Shown here: in pieces, positions 1 through 9,397 of the stretch
How positions within the stretch are numbered: position 1 is the first letter of the stretch
How the letters are laid out: each line of letters opens with the position of its first letter
NCBI RefSeq assembly: GCF_000745015.1
Contig: NZ_JQNA01000002.1
Coordinates: forward strand, 1,984,001-2,048,000
Origin: Burkholderia sp. 9120
GTDB taxonomy: Bacteria > Pseudomonadota > Gammaproteobacteria > Burkholderiales > Burkholderiaceae
Length of the DNA stretch: 64,000 bases
Direction: 5' to 3'
The notes under the pieces: generated by a model
Seen by the model: the letters and a program-made list of their open reading frames with translations, nothing else
The model's database searches: none
What the model was told of the DNA's origin: nothing
Made by a program: the position numbers and the translations under genes

Positions 1-1589
1 CCGGCACCCAGGGCACCACGATCGAAGTCCGCGAGTTGTACTTCAACACGCCCGCGCGCCGCAAATTCCTGAAAAGCGAGCAGACCGAACTCGGCCACTG
101 CCTGGAGCAGATTCGCCGTGCGGCATTGGCGCGGCCGGACGTCGCGATTTCGGTGCTGCATAACGGCAAGGCGGTCGAGCACTGGAATGCCACCGAACCG
201 CCTGCGCGGGTCGCGAAGATTCTCGGCGAGACGTTTGCGACCGCTCATCTGCCGCTCGACGAATCCGCCGGACCGCTGGCCGTCTACGGTTGCGCGGGGC
301 TGCCGACCGCGAGCCGCGGGCGCGCGGATCAGCAGTATTTCTTCGTGAATGGCCGCTTCGTGCGCGACAAGCTACTCACGCACGCCGTGCGCGCCGCTTA
401 TGAAGACGTGCTGCATGGCGACCGCTATCCGTCGTACGTGCTGTTTCTCGATTTGCCGCCTGAAGCGGTCGACGTGAACGTGCATCCGTCCAAGATCGAA
501 GTGCGGTTTCGCGATTCGCGCTCGATCCACCAGTTCGTGTTTCATGCCGTGCAACGTTCGCTGGCGCGGCACGCGGGGGCGTCGCCGGAAACCACGGCGG
601 GTGGGCACGCGGCGCACCTGGAGCCGGCTGTGGGCGGCCCGGCTTCGTTCGGCGCGACGCCGCTCGGCGGTGCGGGGTTTGGGAATGGCGGCAGTTTTGC
701 TGGTGGCGGTTTCGGCGCAGGTGCGAGCGCAGACGTTGGCGGTTTTGCCAGCGGCGGCAACGGCAGCAGCGGCTTCGGTTCCCCCCAGTCCGGCAACACA
801 TGGATGCGCCAGGCGCGCATGACGCAAGGCACATTGCCGGTCGCACAACCGCTCGCGTTCTACGACGCCCTGTTCGGCCGCAAAGACCCCAACGCCGGCA
901 CGACCGAAGGCGCCACGCTCTTCGAAGCGCGCGACTCAGCCACTGACGCACCGTCGCCGTACAACACGTCGGCGTACACATCGCCCGGTTTCAACGCGGC
1001 CGACGAACAACCGCTCGGCTTCGCGCTCGGCCAGATTCACGGCATCTACGTGCTGGCGCAGAACGCGCACGGGCTGGTGATCGTCGACATGCACGCCGCC
1101 CACGAACGCATTCTGTACGAGCAGTTCAAGAACGCGCTGGCCGACCGCTCGATCTCCGTGCAACCGCTGCTGATTCCGCAGAGCATGCAGGCCGATCCGA
1201 TCGAAATCGGCACCGTCGAAGAAGAGCGCGACACGCTCGACGCCCTCGGCTTCGACCTCGCGGTGCTGTCGCCGACCACGCTGGCGATCCGCGCCGTTCC
1301 CGCGCTGCTGAAAGACGCCGACCTGCCGGCACTGGCGCGTGCGGTGCTGTCCGATCTGCACGCGTTCGGCGGCTCGCGCGTATTGACCGAGCGTCAGCAC
1401 GAACTGCTCGGCACGCTGGCGTGCCATCACGCGGTGCGCGCGAACCGGCGTCTCACGCTCGACGAAATGAACGCGCTGCTGCGTCAGATGGAGGCGACCG
1501 AGCGCGCCGATCAGTGCAATCACGGGCGTCCTACGTGGTATCAGTTGACGCTGTCCGATCTCGATCGGCTGTTCATGCGCGGGCAATGA
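1..1589 (+). CDS. mutL: DNA mismatch repair protein MutL (5' end missing)
   Basis: MutL couples MutS mismatch recognition to strand incision. The window opens inside the N-terminal GHKL ATPase domain: the frame is open from base 3, and the family motif [12 protein letters not shown] follows at once, with [12 protein letters not shown] about 150 residues later. A glycine-rich linker (about bases 650-780) joins it to the C-terminal dimerisation domain. That domain carries [12 protein letters not shown] (1087-1122), which fits the DQHA-x2-E-x4-E metal-binding endonuclease motif with Q replaced by M, plus a CNHGRP motif near the end. Such motifs are typical of MutL from bacteria lacking MutH, so this MutL probably nicks DNA itself. 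The true start lies upstream of the window. miaA follows after 43 bases, a common pairing. Confidence 0.97.
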   Translation, partial: GTQGTTIEVRELYFNTPARRKFLKSEQTELGHCLEQIRRAALARPDVAISVLHNGKAVEHWNATEPPARVAKILGETFATAHLPLDESAGPLAVYGCAGLPTASRGRADQQYFFVNGRFVRDKLLTHAVRAAYEDVLHGDRYPSYVLFLDLPPEAVDVNVHPSKIEVRFRDSRSIHQFVFHAVQRSLARHAGASPETTAGGHAAHLEPAVGGPASFGATPLGGAGFGNGGSFAGGGFGAGASADVGGFASGGNGSSGFGSPQSGNTWMRQARMTQGTLPVAQPLAFYDALFGRKDPNAGTTEGATLFEARDSATDAPSPYNTSAYTSPGFNAADEQPLGFALGQIHGIYVLAQNAHGLVIVDMHAAHERILYEQFKNALADRSISVQPLLIPQSMQADPIEIGTVEEERDTLDALGFDLAVLSPTTLAIRAVPALLKDADLPALARAVLSDLHAFGGSRVLTERQHELLGTLACHHAVRANRRLTLDEMNALLRQMEATERADQCNHGRPTWYQLTLSDLDRLFMRGQ

Positions 1590-1632
1590 TCGTGCGCTTG
1601 ATGACGTCGCTTCAACGCGGGCGGGCGCGCCC

Positions 1633-2580
1633 ATGAGTTCGAACACCGCAACGCCGATCCCTTGTCTGCTGGGCCCGACCGCGTCCGGCAAAACTGCCGC
1701 CGCGCTTGCACTGGCCGCGCGACGGCCGGTGGAAATCATCAGTGTCGATTCGGCGCTGGTGTATCGCGAGATGGATATCGGCACCGCCAAACCGACCGAC
1801 GACGAGCTCGCGCTGGCGCCGCATCATCTGATCGATATCGTCGATCCCACCGACGCCTATTCGGCCGCGCAATTTCGCGCGGACACGTTGCGACTGACCG
1901 GCGAGATCCACGCGCGTGGACGTCTACCGCTGCTGGTCGGCGGCACCATGCTGTACTACAAGGCGCTCACGCAAGGCCTGAACGACCTGCCCGCCGCCGA
2001 CGCCGACGTGCGCGCCACGCTCGACGCCGATGCCGCTCGCGAAGGCTGGCCGGCCATGCACGCGCGGCTTGCGGCCGTCGACGCGGTCACTGCCGCGCGC
2101 CTCGCGCCGAACGACTCGCAGCGGATTCAACGCGCGCTGGAGGTGTTCATGCTGACGGGCCAGCCGATGTCGGTGCTGCTAGCCGCCCCCGCCCGGGTGG
2201 ACGACGCCGCCGCGCAATGGCGCTTCATGCCGATCGCGCTCGAACCATCGGACCGCAGTTGGCTGCATGCGCGCATCGAGACGCGCTTCGACGCGATGCT
2301 GAAGAGCGGTTTCATCGACGAAGTGGTGAAGCTGCGCGAACGCGGCGATCTATCGCCCGAGATGCCGTCCATGCGCTGCGTGGGTTACCGGCAAGCCTGG
2401 GAATATCTCGACGGCGTGGTTGATTACCCGACAATGCGCGACAAGGGAGTCTTTGCGACCCGGCAATTGTGCAAGCGGCAGCTCACGTGGCTACGCGGCA
2501 TGACAGAGCGGGTGGTGGTGGATTGCTGCGATCCGCACGCGACGGCGCGGGTGCTTGAAGCGATTGAAGTGTTGCTTTGA
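1633..2580 (+). CDS. miaA: tRNA dimethylallyltransferase MiaA
   Basis: MiaA transfers a dimethylallyl group to N6 of A37 in tRNAs that read UNN codons. The 315-residue protein has the P-loop GPTASGKT at residues 11-18, the [18 protein letters not shown] segment that contacts the anticodon loop, and the [15 protein letters not shown] block near residue 245. Length is normal for the family. The ATG at 1633 begins just before the conserved core. It sits 43 bases after mutL and is probably cotranscribed with it. A long AT-rich hairpin follows the stop codon and separates it from convergent purM. Confidence 0.97.
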   Translation: MSSNTATPIPCLLGPTASGKTAAALALAARRPVEIISVDSALVYREMDIGTAKPTDDELALAPHHLIDIVDPTDAYSAAQFRADTLRLTGEIHARGRLPLLVGGTMLYYKALTQGLNDLPAADADVRATLDADAAREGWPAMHARLAAVDAVTAARLAPNDSQRIQRALEVFMLTGQPMSVLLAAPARVDDAAAQWRFMPIALEPSDRSWLHARIETRFDAMLKSGFIDEVVKLRERGDLSPEMPSMRCVGYRQAWEYLDGVVDYPTMRDKGVFATRQLCKRQLTWLRGMTERVVVDCCDPHATARVLEAIEVLL

Positions 2581-2590
2581 AACGTGGAAA

Positions 2591-2626
2591 TTTGAAGTTT
2601 GAAGCCTTGAGGTTTCAAACTTCAAA
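2591..2626. terminator. Hairpin between convergent miaA and purM
   Basis: Perfect 13-base inverted repeat, TTTGAAGTTTGAA (2591-2603) against TTCAAACTTCAAA (2614-2626), with inner GCC/GGT pairing and a TTGA loop. It lies 10 bases after miaA and 45 bases past the purM stop, so it could stop transcription from both sides. No real U-tract follows on either strand, so intrinsic termination is uncertain. Confidence 0.5.
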
Positions 2627-2671
2627 CCCGCGCGGCGCGTGCTAATCACACGCCACGCAGGCTGCCTGCCT

Positions 2672-3739
2672 TTAAACCACAACCGTCTGCGCTTCACCGG
2701 CCGCGCTTTCGCGGATCACGCCGATCTTCCAGACCTGCTCGCCCGCTGCCGACAGCAAACCGATCGCCGCATCGGCATCAGCCGCCGACAACACGACCGC
2801 CATGCCGATCCCGCAGTTGAACACGCGATGCATTTCCGCATCCGCCACGCCGCCGTGCTTTTGCAGCCACGAGAACAGCGGCGGCAACGGCCAGCCGCGG
2901 TGATCCAGCTCAGCCGTCAGGCCTTCACGCAGCACGCGCGGAATATTCTCGACCAGCCCGCCGCCGGTGATGTGCGCCATGCCCTTCACCGTGATCTGCT
3001 GCATCAACGCCAGCAGCGGCTTCACATAGATATGCGTGGGCGCCATCAACGCGTCGGCCAACGAACGGCCGTCGAAGTCCGCGTTCAGGTCCGGCTGCGC
3101 GCGCTCGATGATCTTGCGCACCAGCGAAAAACCGTTCGAATGAATCCCGCTCGATGCCAGACCCAGCACCACGTCACCCGGGGCGATCGTGCTGCCGTCG
3201 ATAATCTTGCTCTTTTCGACCGCGCCGACCGCGAAACCGGCCAGATCGTACTCGCCGTCCGGATACATGCCCGGCATTTCCGCCGTCTCACCGCCGATCA
3301 ACGCACAGCCCGACAGTTCGCAACCTTGCGCGATGCCCTTCACGACCGTGGTCGCCGTAGCGACGTCCAGCTTGCCGCACGCGAAATAGTCGAGGAAGAA
3401 CAGCGGCTCGGCGCCTTGCACGAGAATGTCGTTCACGCTCATCGCCACCAGATCCTGGCCGACGGTGTCGTGTTTGTTCAGTTGAAACGCGAGACGCAGC
3501 TTGGTACCGACGCCGTCGGTGCCGGACACGAGCACCGGCTCCTTGTATTTCTTCGGCACTTCGAACAGCGCGCCGAACCCGCCGATGCCACCCAGCACGC
3601 CGTCGCGCATCGTCTTCTTGGCAAAGGGCTTGATCGCGTCGACCAGGGCGTCACCCGCGTCCATGTCTACGCCGGCGTCGCGATACGACAAACCTTGGGC
3701 CGAATCAGTTGAATTCGGGGCGGATTTCGGTTGATTCAT
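2672..3739 (-). CDS. purM: Phosphoribosylformylglycinamidine cyclo-ligase PurM (AIR synthetase)
   Basis: PurM closes FGAM to aminoimidazole ribonucleotide using ATP, the fifth step of de novo purine synthesis in the cytoplasm. The 355-residue protein has the family blocks [12 protein letters not shown] near the N terminus, [10 protein letters not shown] (residues about 71-80), [11 protein letters not shown] and [14 protein letters not shown]. Length is as expected. ATG at 3739 was chosen because conserved sequence starts about 18 residues in. It is transcribed away from the AI-2E-type permease, sharing a 101-base intergenic region with a perfect inverted repeat that contains a -10-like hexamer on each strand. 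Confidence 0.97.
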   Translation of the reverse strand: MNQPKSAPNSTDSAQGLSYRDAGVDMDAGDALVDAIKPFAKKTMRDGVLGGIGGFGALFEVPKKYKEPVLVSGTDGVGTKLRLAFQLNKHDTVGQDLVAMSVNDILVQGAEPLFFLDYFACGKLDVATATTVVKGIAQGCELSGCALIGGETAEMPGMYPDGEYDLAGFAVGAVEKSKIIDGSTIAPGDVVLGLASSGIHSNGFSLVRKIIERAQPDLNADFDGRSLADALMAPTHIYVKPLLALMQQITVKGMAHITGGGLVENIPRVLREGLTAELDHRGWPLPPLFSWLQKHGGVADAEMHRVFNCGIGMAVVLSAADADAAIGLLSAAGEQVWKIGVIRESAAGEAQTVVV

Positions 3740-3758
3740 GGGGAAGAGCTCGAAGGTC

Positions 3759-3777
3759 GGTAAAATGCGATTTTACC
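3759..3777. promoter_or_regulatory. Inverted repeat with two facing -10-like hexamers (purM / permease)
   Basis: GGTAAAAT-GCG-ATTTTACC is a perfect 8-base inverted repeat 20 bases from the purM ATG and 64 bases from the permease start. Each strand reads TAAAAT, a five-of-six match to the sigma-70 -10 box. No good -35 box is visible on either side. It could be a repressor operator, a pair of overlapping divergent promoters, or both. Confidence 0.45.
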
Positions 3778-3840
3778 CGATGCCGGCCGGCTGGCTGGAA
3801 TTTGATTAATCCGGTCCGACGACACCTGGGAAGCAAACTT

Positions 3841-4917
3841 TTGCAACAGAACTCCTCGATTCTGACGCCCGTTCAGCGCCGCGCCTTCGTCTGGCTCGCC
3901 ATCGCGCTGGGCGTCGGCATTCTGCTGTGGCTGCTGAGTCCGGTCCTCACGCCATTTCTGCTCGGCGCGATTCTCGCGTACATTCTGCAACCGGGCGTGG
4001 CGTGGATGGTGCGCCGACGCGTGCCGCGCGGCCTCGCCGCCTTGCTGATGATGCTGGTCTTCTCGCTGCTGATGACCCTGCTCGTGCTGCTGGTGCTCGC
4101 CGTGATCCAGAAGGAAGGGCCCCAATTGCGCCAGCAGGTGCCCGTGCTGTTCGCGCATGTGAGCGCATGGCTCCAACCCAAGCTGGCGCTGCTGGGGCTC
4201 GCCGATTCGCTCGATTTCGCCAGCATCCGCGATCTCGTGATGGGCCAGCTCGAAGGCAGCGCGCAAACCGTCGCACTGTACGCGTGGACCTCGATCCGCA
4301 CCAGCGGCAATCTGATGATGACGGTGGTCGGCAATCTGGTGATGGTGCCGCTCGTGCTGTTCTATCTGCTGTACGACTGGAACCGCATGCTGGTGCGCCT
4401 GCAGAACGTGGTGCCGCGCCGCTGGCTCGACAAGACGCTGCAACTCGCGCGCGACATGGACCAGATGCTGTCGCAGTACCTGCGCGGCCAGTTGCTCGTG
4501 ATGGGGGTGCTGGCCGTGTACTACGCGATCGCGCTGACCATCGCCGGGTTCGAGATTGCACTACCGGTCGGCATTTTCACCGGGATCGCGGTGTTCATCC
4601 CGTATATCGGATTTGCGACGGGTCTGGCGCTAGCGCTGCTTGCGGCGCTGCTACAGTTCGGCACCTGGTACGGTTTCGGCGCGGTTGCGCTGATTTACGG
4701 CTTCGGCCAGATCGTCGAGAGTTTTTATCTCACGCCGCGTCTGGTCGGCGAACGGATCGGCCTGCACCCGCTCGCGGTCATTTTCGCGTTGCTCGCGTTC
4801 GGCCAGCTGTTCGGCTTTTTCGGCGTGTTGCTCGCGTTGCCGGTGAGCGCGATCCTGTCGGTAGCCGTGCGCGAGTTGCGGCAAAGCTATCTGGCGAGCA
4901 CGCTGTACAACAACTAA
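3841..4917 (+). CDS. AI-2E/PerM family transporter
   Basis: Integral membrane protein of the AI-2E transporter (YdiK/PerM) family; substrate unknown. About 358 residues with roughly eight hydrophobic segments: a pair near the N terminus (VWLAIALGVGILLWLLSPVL and the next), one near residue 70, a soluble stretch, then a C-terminal bundle including the family block FIPYIGFATGLALALL and the ending LLALPVSAILSVAVREL. I chose TTG at 3841, which has GGGAAG seven bases upstream and begins just before the conserved region; the open frame extends upstream to an ATG at 3709 that would overlap purM, which is unlikely. In this lineage it sits between purM and hda. Confidence 0.88.
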   Translation: MQQNSSILTPVQRRAFVWLAIALGVGILLWLLSPVLTPFLLGAILAYILQPGVAWMVRRRVPRGLAALLMMLVFSLLMTLLVLLVLAVIQKEGPQLRQQVPVLFAHVSAWLQPKLALLGLADSLDFASIRDLVMGQLEGSAQTVALYAWTSIRTSGNLMMTVVGNLVMVPLVLFYLLYDWNRMLVRLQNVVPRRWLDKTLQLARDMDQMLSQYLRGQLLVMGVLAVYYAIALTIAGFEIALPVGIFTGIAVFIPYIGFATGLALALLAALLQFGTWYGFGAVALIYGFGQIVESFYLTPRLVGERIGLHPLAVIFALLAFGQLFGFFGVLLALPVSAILSVAVRELRQSYLASTLYNN

Positions 4918-4935
4918 CGGCTGATTGACCTTTTT

Positions 4936-4955
4936 TGGCCCGGACGTCCGGGCCA
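4936..4955. repeat. 20-base perfect palindrome after the permease gene
   Basis: TGGCCCGGACGTCCGGGCCA is fully self-complementary, 19 bases after the permease stop codon and preceded by a run of T. It may act as a GC-rich transcript-end hairpin for a minus-strand transcript (A-run side) or as a protein-binding site. A canonical U-tract on the plus strand is missing. Confidence 0.5.
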
Positions 4956-4966
4956 TCCGCGGTTTA

Positions 4967-5032
4967 GCGTTTTTTCGGCCGCGTTTTCCGGCTTCGTTTT
5001 TCGGCCTTATTTCCGGCCTCATTTTCGGCATT
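4967..5032 (+). repeat. Degenerate 12-14-base tandem repeat upstream of hda
   Basis: Five successive degenerate units built on T-tract plus CGGCC: GCGTTTTTTCGGCC, GCGTTTTCCGGCTT, CGTTTTTCGGCCTT, ATTTCCGGCCTC, ATTTTCGGCATT. They fill almost the whole space between the palindrome and the hda start codon, so any hda promoter or ribosome-binding site must lie in or beside them. It may be simple slippage expansion. Confidence 0.55.
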
Positions 5033-5040
5033 GACCTACT

Positions 5041-5820
5041 GTGCTTCGTCAACTGACGCTCGATCTCGGCACCCCGCCGCCATCGACATTCGACAATTTT
5101 TTCGCCGGCGCCAACGCCGAGCTGGTCACGCGTCTGCGTGAGCTCGACAACGCGCTCGCCGCCGGGCCGGTCGCCGATCGCACCTTCTACGTGTGGGGCG
5201 AGTCAGGCAGTGGCCGCACGCATCTGTTGCAGGCGCTCGTGCACGAAGCGCCGCCGGGTCACGCGCGTTTTGCCGGCCCGCAGAGCAGCCTCGCGGCGTT
5301 TAGCTTCGACCCGCGCGTCGCGCTATACGCGATCGACGATTGCGACGCGCTGTCCGCCGCCCAGCAGATCGCCGTCTTCAACCTGTTCAACGAAGTGCGC
5401 GCGCATCCCACCAGCGCGCTGGTCGCCGCGGGCAACGCGCCGCCGATCGGCATGACGGTGCGCGAAGATTTGCGCACCCGCCTCGGCTGGGGCCTCGTGT
5501 TCCATCTCGCGCCGCTGCCGGACGAAGGCAAGGCCGCGGTGCTGAAACACGCGGCGCGCGAGCGCGGCATCATGCTCGCCGACGACGTGCCGGCTTACCT
5601 GCTCACGCACTTCCGGCGCGACATGCCGAGCCTGATGGCGCTGCTCGACGCGCTCGACCGCTTCTCGCTCGAACAGAAGCGCGCGGTCACGCTGCCGCTG
5701 TTGCGCACCATGCTCGCTTCACCGGACGCGGAAGAACGGCGCGGCACGCCGGCCACCGGCCCGGAGACCGGTTCCCACGCCGCGTCATCCGCTTCAAGTA
5801 AAATAGGCCCCCATGGCTAA
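5041..5820 (+). CDS. hda: DnaA regulatory inactivator Hda
   Basis: Hda binds the sliding clamp and stimulates ATP hydrolysis by DnaA, limiting replication to one start per cycle. The 259-residue protein is DnaA-like AAA+ without the DNA-binding domain. The N terminus MLRQLTLDLG carries the clamp-binding QL-x-L motif, WGESGSGRTHLLQAL (about residues 56-70) is the P-loop, and RTRLGWGLVFHLAPL is the region with the arginine finger. It starts with GTG at 5041, supported by the N-terminal motif; the ribosome-binding site is weak. Its last 8 bases overlap the HAD hydrolase gene. The C-terminal 30 residues are low complexity. Confidence 0.95.
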   Translation: MLRQLTLDLGTPPPSTFDNFFAGANAELVTRLRELDNALAAGPVADRTFYVWGESGSGRTHLLQALVHEAPPGHARFAGPQSSLAAFSFDPRVALYAIDDCDALSAAQQIAVFNLFNEVRAHPTSALVAAGNAPPIGMTVREDLRTRLGWGLVFHLAPLPDEGKAAVLKHAARERGIMLADDVPAYLLTHFRRDMPSLMALLDALDRFSLEQKRAVTLPLLRTMLASPDAEERRGTPATGPETGSHAASSASSKIGPHG

Positions 5821-6499
5821 TCTCGCACTCTTCGATCTCGACCACACGCTCATTCCCACCGACAGCGACCACGAATGGGGCCGCTTCATGGTGAAACAAG
5901 GCATGGTCGACGCCGAAAACTTCGCCCGTGAAAACGACCGCTTTTTCGCCGACTACAAAGCCGGCAGGCTCGACATTCACGCCTATCTGATCGCCATGCT
6001 CACGCCGCTCGCGAAATACACGCGTGCGCAGCTCGCCGAACTTCACGCGCAGTACATGCATGAAGTGATCACGCCGGCCATTTTCCCGGTCGCGCTGGAA
6101 CTGGTGAGGCAGCACCGTGAAGCCGGCGACCTGTGTTGCGTGGTCACGGCCACCAACGAATTCATCACCCGCCCGATCGCCCAGGCGTTCGGTGTCGACG
6201 CGTTGATCGCCTGCGAAGCGGAAACCGTCGACGGCCAGCCGCACTCGCCGTACACCGGCCGCCCCACCGGCACGCCGAGCTACAAGGAAGGCAAGATTGT
6301 CCGCACCGAAGCGTGGCTCGCCTCGCTCGGCAAGACCTGGCGCGATTTCGGGCACAGCTATTTCTATAGCGACTCGCACAACGACATCCCGCTGCTCGAG
6401 AAGGTCACCGATCCCATCGCGACCAACCCGGACGATACATTGCGCGCCCATGCGCAGGCCAAAGGCTGGCGCATCCTCGAACTCTTTCAAGCCACGTGA
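5813..6499 (+). CDS. HAD-IB family hydrolase (SerB-like phosphatase)
   Basis: Cytoplasmic phosphatase of the haloacid dehalogenase superfamily, subfamily IB; in relatives the substrate is a small phosphomonoester, but it is not identifiable here. The 228 residues show motif I LFDLDHTLIPTDSDHEWG at residues 5-22 (nucleophile Asp 7), motif II VVTATNEF, and motif III with YSDSHNDIPLLE near residue 185. The start overlaps hda by 8 bases and the stop overlaps pcnB (GTGA), so translation is probably coupled along hda-HAD-pcnB. Confidence 0.9.
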   Translation: MANLALFDLDHTLIPTDSDHEWGRFMVKQGMVDAENFARENDRFFADYKAGRLDIHAYLIAMLTPLAKYTRAQLAELHAQYMHEVITPAIFPVALELVRQHREAGDLCCVVTATNEFITRPIAQAFGVDALIACEAETVDGQPHSPYTGRPTGTPSYKEGKIVRTEAWLASLGKTWRDFGHSYFYSDSHNDIPLLEKVTDPIATNPDDTLRAHAQAKGWRILELFQAT

Positions 6500-8088
6500 T
6501 CAAAAAACTTATCCGCAAGCTATTCGGCCAGGACTCGGCGCCCGCTGACAACACTGCGCCCGCCGACACCGAAGCAGACGAATCCGGCAGCGCACCGGCA
6601 CGCAACCGAGCCGACGCCGCCACCAGGGCGCGCCGCAAACCCGCGCGCGCCGGGTCGGCCGCCAAGGCGGTACGCGATCCCGACGTGCCGGTCATCATTC
6701 CGCACGACGTACATGGCATCGACCAGTCTCTGATCTCGAGAAACGCGATTCGCGTGACCGAAGGCCTGCAACAGGCCGGGCACCGCGCGTTTATCGTCGG
6801 CGGTGCGGTGCGCGATCTGCTGCTCGGCATCAAGCCGAAAGACTTCGACGTCGCAACCGACGCCACGCCCGAGCAGGTGCAGAAGCTGTTCCGCCGCGCG
6901 CGCATTATCGGCCGCCGGTTTCAGATCGTGCATGTGCAGTTCGGTCAGGAAATCATCGAAACCTCCACGTTCCGCGCGCTGGTCGATCCGCCCGCGGCCG
7001 ACGCCCCGCCCGAGCGACGCCTCAAGCGCGACGAGCTCGACCGCCGCACCCACGCGGTGGACGCCAGCGGCCGCGTGCTGCGCGACAACGTGTGGGGCGA
7101 GCAGCATGAAGACGCCACGCGCCGCGACTTCACGATCAACGCGATGTACTACGATCCGGCCACGCAAACCGTGCTGGACTACCACAACGGCATGGCCGAT
7201 ATGCGCGCGCGGCTGCTGCGCATGATCGGCGACCCGGCCACGCGTTATCGCGAAGATCCGGTGCGCATGCTGCGCGTCGTGCGTTTCGCCGCGAAGCTCG
7301 ACTTCGAGATCGAAACCAGCACCCGCGCGCCGATCGCCGAGATGGCCGATCTGATCAACAACGTGCCCGCCGCGCGTCTGTTCGACGAGATGCTCAAGCT
7401 GATGCTGTCGGGCCACGCGCTCGCCTGCCTGAAGCGTCTGCGCCAGGAAGGCCTGCATCATGGCCTGCTGCCGTTGCTGGACGTGGTGCTGGAACAGCCC
7501 ATCGGCGAAAAATTCATCACGCTGGCGTTGAACAACACGGACGCTCGCGTGCGCGCCGGCAAACCGGTGTCGCCGGGCTTCCTGTTCGCCACGTTGCTGT
7601 GGCACGACGTGCAGCAGCGCTGGCAAAAATTTGAGGCGAACGGCGAGTATCCGGTTCCCGCATTGCATCGCGCGATGGACGACGTGCTCGACATGCAAAC
7701 CGAGAAACTCGCGATCCACAAGCGCTTCTCGGCGGATATGCGCGAGATCTGGGGCCTGCAGTTGCGCCTCGAAAAACGCTCGGGCCGAAGCGCGCTGAAG
7801 CTGCTGGAACACCAAAGATTTAGAGCGGGGTATGATTTCCTCCTGCTGCGCTGCCAATCCGGCGAACTCGACGAGTCGGTCGGTGCGTGGTGGACGGAGT
7901 TCATTGAAGGAGACATTGCCGCGCGTGAAACGTTGCTCACGCAAGGCGGGAAGGACCGGAGCCCTCGAAAACGACGGCGGCGCAGCAGTGGCGCCAGAAG
8001 CCGCGCGCCGGGCGACGGAATGGAGGGCGGCACGCCAGCCGAACGCACAGATAACGGCGCGGACCATGATGGCCCGCACGAAGACTGA
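6496..8088 (+). CDS. pcnB: Poly(A) polymerase PcnB
   Basis: Adds poly(A) tails to RNA 3' ends, marking transcripts for decay. The 530-residue protein has a variable basic, alanine-rich N terminus (about 70 residues), then the nucleotidyltransferase signature GGAVRDLLLGIKPKDFDVAT around residues 102-121 with catalytic DxD, the RRDFTINAMYYDP motif, and the RNA-binding helical region RYREDPVRMLRVVRFAAKL. The C terminus ends in an Arg-rich tail (PRKRRRRSSGARSR). GTG at 6496 overlaps the upstream stop as GTGA. It resembles CCA-adding enzymes, but this N-terminal layout and length are those of PcnB. folK follows after 48 bases. Confidence 0.94.
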   Translation: MIKKLIRKLFGQDSAPADNTAPADTEADESGSAPARNRADAATRARRKPARAGSAAKAVRDPDVPVIIPHDVHGIDQSLISRNAIRVTEGLQQAGHRAFIVGGAVRDLLLGIKPKDFDVATDATPEQVQKLFRRARIIGRRFQIVHVQFGQEIIETSTFRALVDPPAADAPPERRLKRDELDRRTHAVDASGRVLRDNVWGEQHEDATRRDFTINAMYYDPATQTVLDYHNGMADMRARLLRMIGDPATRYREDPVRMLRVVRFAAKLDFEIETSTRAPIAEMADLINNVPAARLFDEMLKLMLSGHALACLKRLRQEGLHHGLLPLLDVVLEQPIGEKFITLALNNTDARVRAGKPVSPGFLFATLLWHDVQQRWQKFEANGEYPVPALHRAMDDVLDMQTEKLAIHKRFSADMREIWGLQLRLEKRSGRSALKLLEHQRFRAGYDFLLLRCQSGELDESVGAWWTEFIEGDIAARETLLTQGGKDRSPRKRRRRSSGARSRAPGDGMEGGTPAERTDNGADHDGPHED

Positions 8089-8136
8089 CAGAGCGTTCGC
8101 TGAAGCCGTCGAACGATAGTTGCAGGAAGTTATGCC

Positions 8137-8685
8137 ATGACGGTTGCTTATCTCGGCCTCGGCGCGAATCTCGGGGACGCGCGCCAGACCCTGAAAGACG
8201 CGGTGGTGTGCCTCGCACAACAGCACACCATCTCCGTGCTCGACAAGTCGAGCCTGTATCGCACTGCCCCGATCGACGCGGGCGGTGACGACTATTTCAA
8301 CTGCGTCGTGAAGGTCGACACGACGCTCCCCGTGCGCCATCTGCTGGCGCTGTGCCACAAGATCGAGCATCAGTTCGGCCGCGAGCGGCCGTTTCGCAAT
8401 GCACCGCGCACGCTCGATCTCGACATTCTGCTGTTCGGCGATCAATCGATCGACGAAGCCGATCTGATCGTGCCGCATCCGCGACTGATTGAGCGCGCTT
8501 TCGTGCTGGTGCCGCTGGTCGAAATCGATCCGACGTTGATCATTCCGCAACACGGCCGCGCCGACGCACTGCTGCCCGGTGTGAGCGATCAACGCATCGA
8601 AAAGGTGAAGGGCCCGTGTCAGTGCCCTATGCTCAATGCATTGACCGCCGCTGAGAGTGAGCCCGGCAAAGGCCGCTGCGAATGA
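8137..8685 (+). CDS. folK: 2-amino-4-hydroxy-6-hydroxymethyldihydropteridine pyrophosphokinase FolK
   Basis: Pyrophosphorylates hydroxymethyl-dihydropterin before condensation with p-aminobenzoate in folate synthesis. The 182 residues open with AYLGLGANLGDARQTL and carry the HPPK signature RPFRNAPRTLDLDILLFG near residues 87-104, with the catalytic acidic pair in DLDI, and VPHPRLIERAFVLVPL. It overlaps the downstream kinase gene by 4 bases (ATGA). The folate gene pabBC lies a few kilobases away. Confidence 0.97.
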   Translation: MTVAYLGLGANLGDARQTLKDAVVCLAQQHTISVLDKSSLYRTAPIDAGGDDYFNCVVKVDTTLPVRHLLALCHKIEHQFGRERPFRNAPRTLDLDILLFGDQSIDEADLIVPHPRLIERAFVLVPLVEIDPTLIIPQHGRADALLPGVSDQRIEKVKGPCQCPMLNALTAAESEPGKGRCE

Positions 8686-9362
8686 ACTCACCGCCACTCA
8701 CCGTCACCGCGCCGCAACTGCGGCCGCCGTTCGGCTATCTCGCGATCGAAGGGCCGATCGGCGTCGGCAAAACGTCGTTGGCGCGGCGTCTCGCGCAACG
8801 CTGGTCGATGCAGGAATTGTTCGAGCGTCCGCAGGACAATCCTTTCCTTGAACGCTTTTACCGCGACACCGCACGTTACGCGTTGCCCGCGCAATTGCAC
8901 TTCGCCTTGCAACGCGCGCAACAGGCGCAGGAAGTCGCCGCGGCGCAAGTGTCTGGCACCCCGCTGATCGCCGATTTCATGACGCAGAAGAACGATATCT
9001 TCGCGCGTCTGACGCTGCAGGAAGACGAGTGGCAGCTGTATCGCGCGCTCGCCGCCAAGCTCGAGGTCAACGCGCCGGCGCCGGATTTCGTGGTGTATTT
9101 GCAGGCCAGTCCCGAAGTGCTGTTCGCGCGCATCCAGAAACGCGCGGTGCCGATGGAACTGCAAATTTCCGACGCCTATCTGCACGCGTTGTGCGACGCG
9201 TACAACGAGTTTTTCTATCATTACGACCGCGCCCCCGTGCTGACGGTCAACGCCGAACATCTGAATCCGCTCGACTCCGACGCGGACCTTGCGCTACTCG
9301 CCGAACGCATCGAAACCATGCGCGGTCGCAAGGAATTCTTTGTCAAAGGCACGTCGCTTTAA
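8682..9362 (+). CDS. Deoxynucleoside kinase family protein (dAdo/dCyd kinase-like)
   Basis: Salvage kinase of the deoxynucleoside kinase family, phosphorylating a deoxynucleoside with ATP. The 226 residues have the P-loop IEGPIGVGKTSLARRL at about 22-37, the RPQDNPFLERFYRD substrate region, and the YLQASPEVLFARIQKRA segment that corresponds to the lid of the family. The nucleoside preference cannot be read from sequence. It is translationally coupled to folK (ATGA) and followed 35 bases later by panB, a conserved Burkholderiaceae order. Confidence 0.88.
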   Translation: MNSPPLTVTAPQLRPPFGYLAIEGPIGVGKTSLARRLAQRWSMQELFERPQDNPFLERFYRDTARYALPAQLHFALQRAQQAQEVAAAQVSGTPLIADFMTQKNDIFARLTLQEDEWQLYRALAAKLEVNAPAPDFVVYLQASPEVLFARIQKRAVPMELQISDAYLHALCDAYNEFFYHYDRAPVLTVNAEHLNPLDSDADLALLAERIETMRGRKEFFVKGTSL

Positions 9363-9397
9363 GCGACGCTGCCACCTCTTTTCCAACGGATTGACCC

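Noticed and set aside
6520..8697. A 725-codon frame antisense to pcnB and folK
   Set aside because: Spans two real genes on the other strand, no recognisable motifs, shadow composition.
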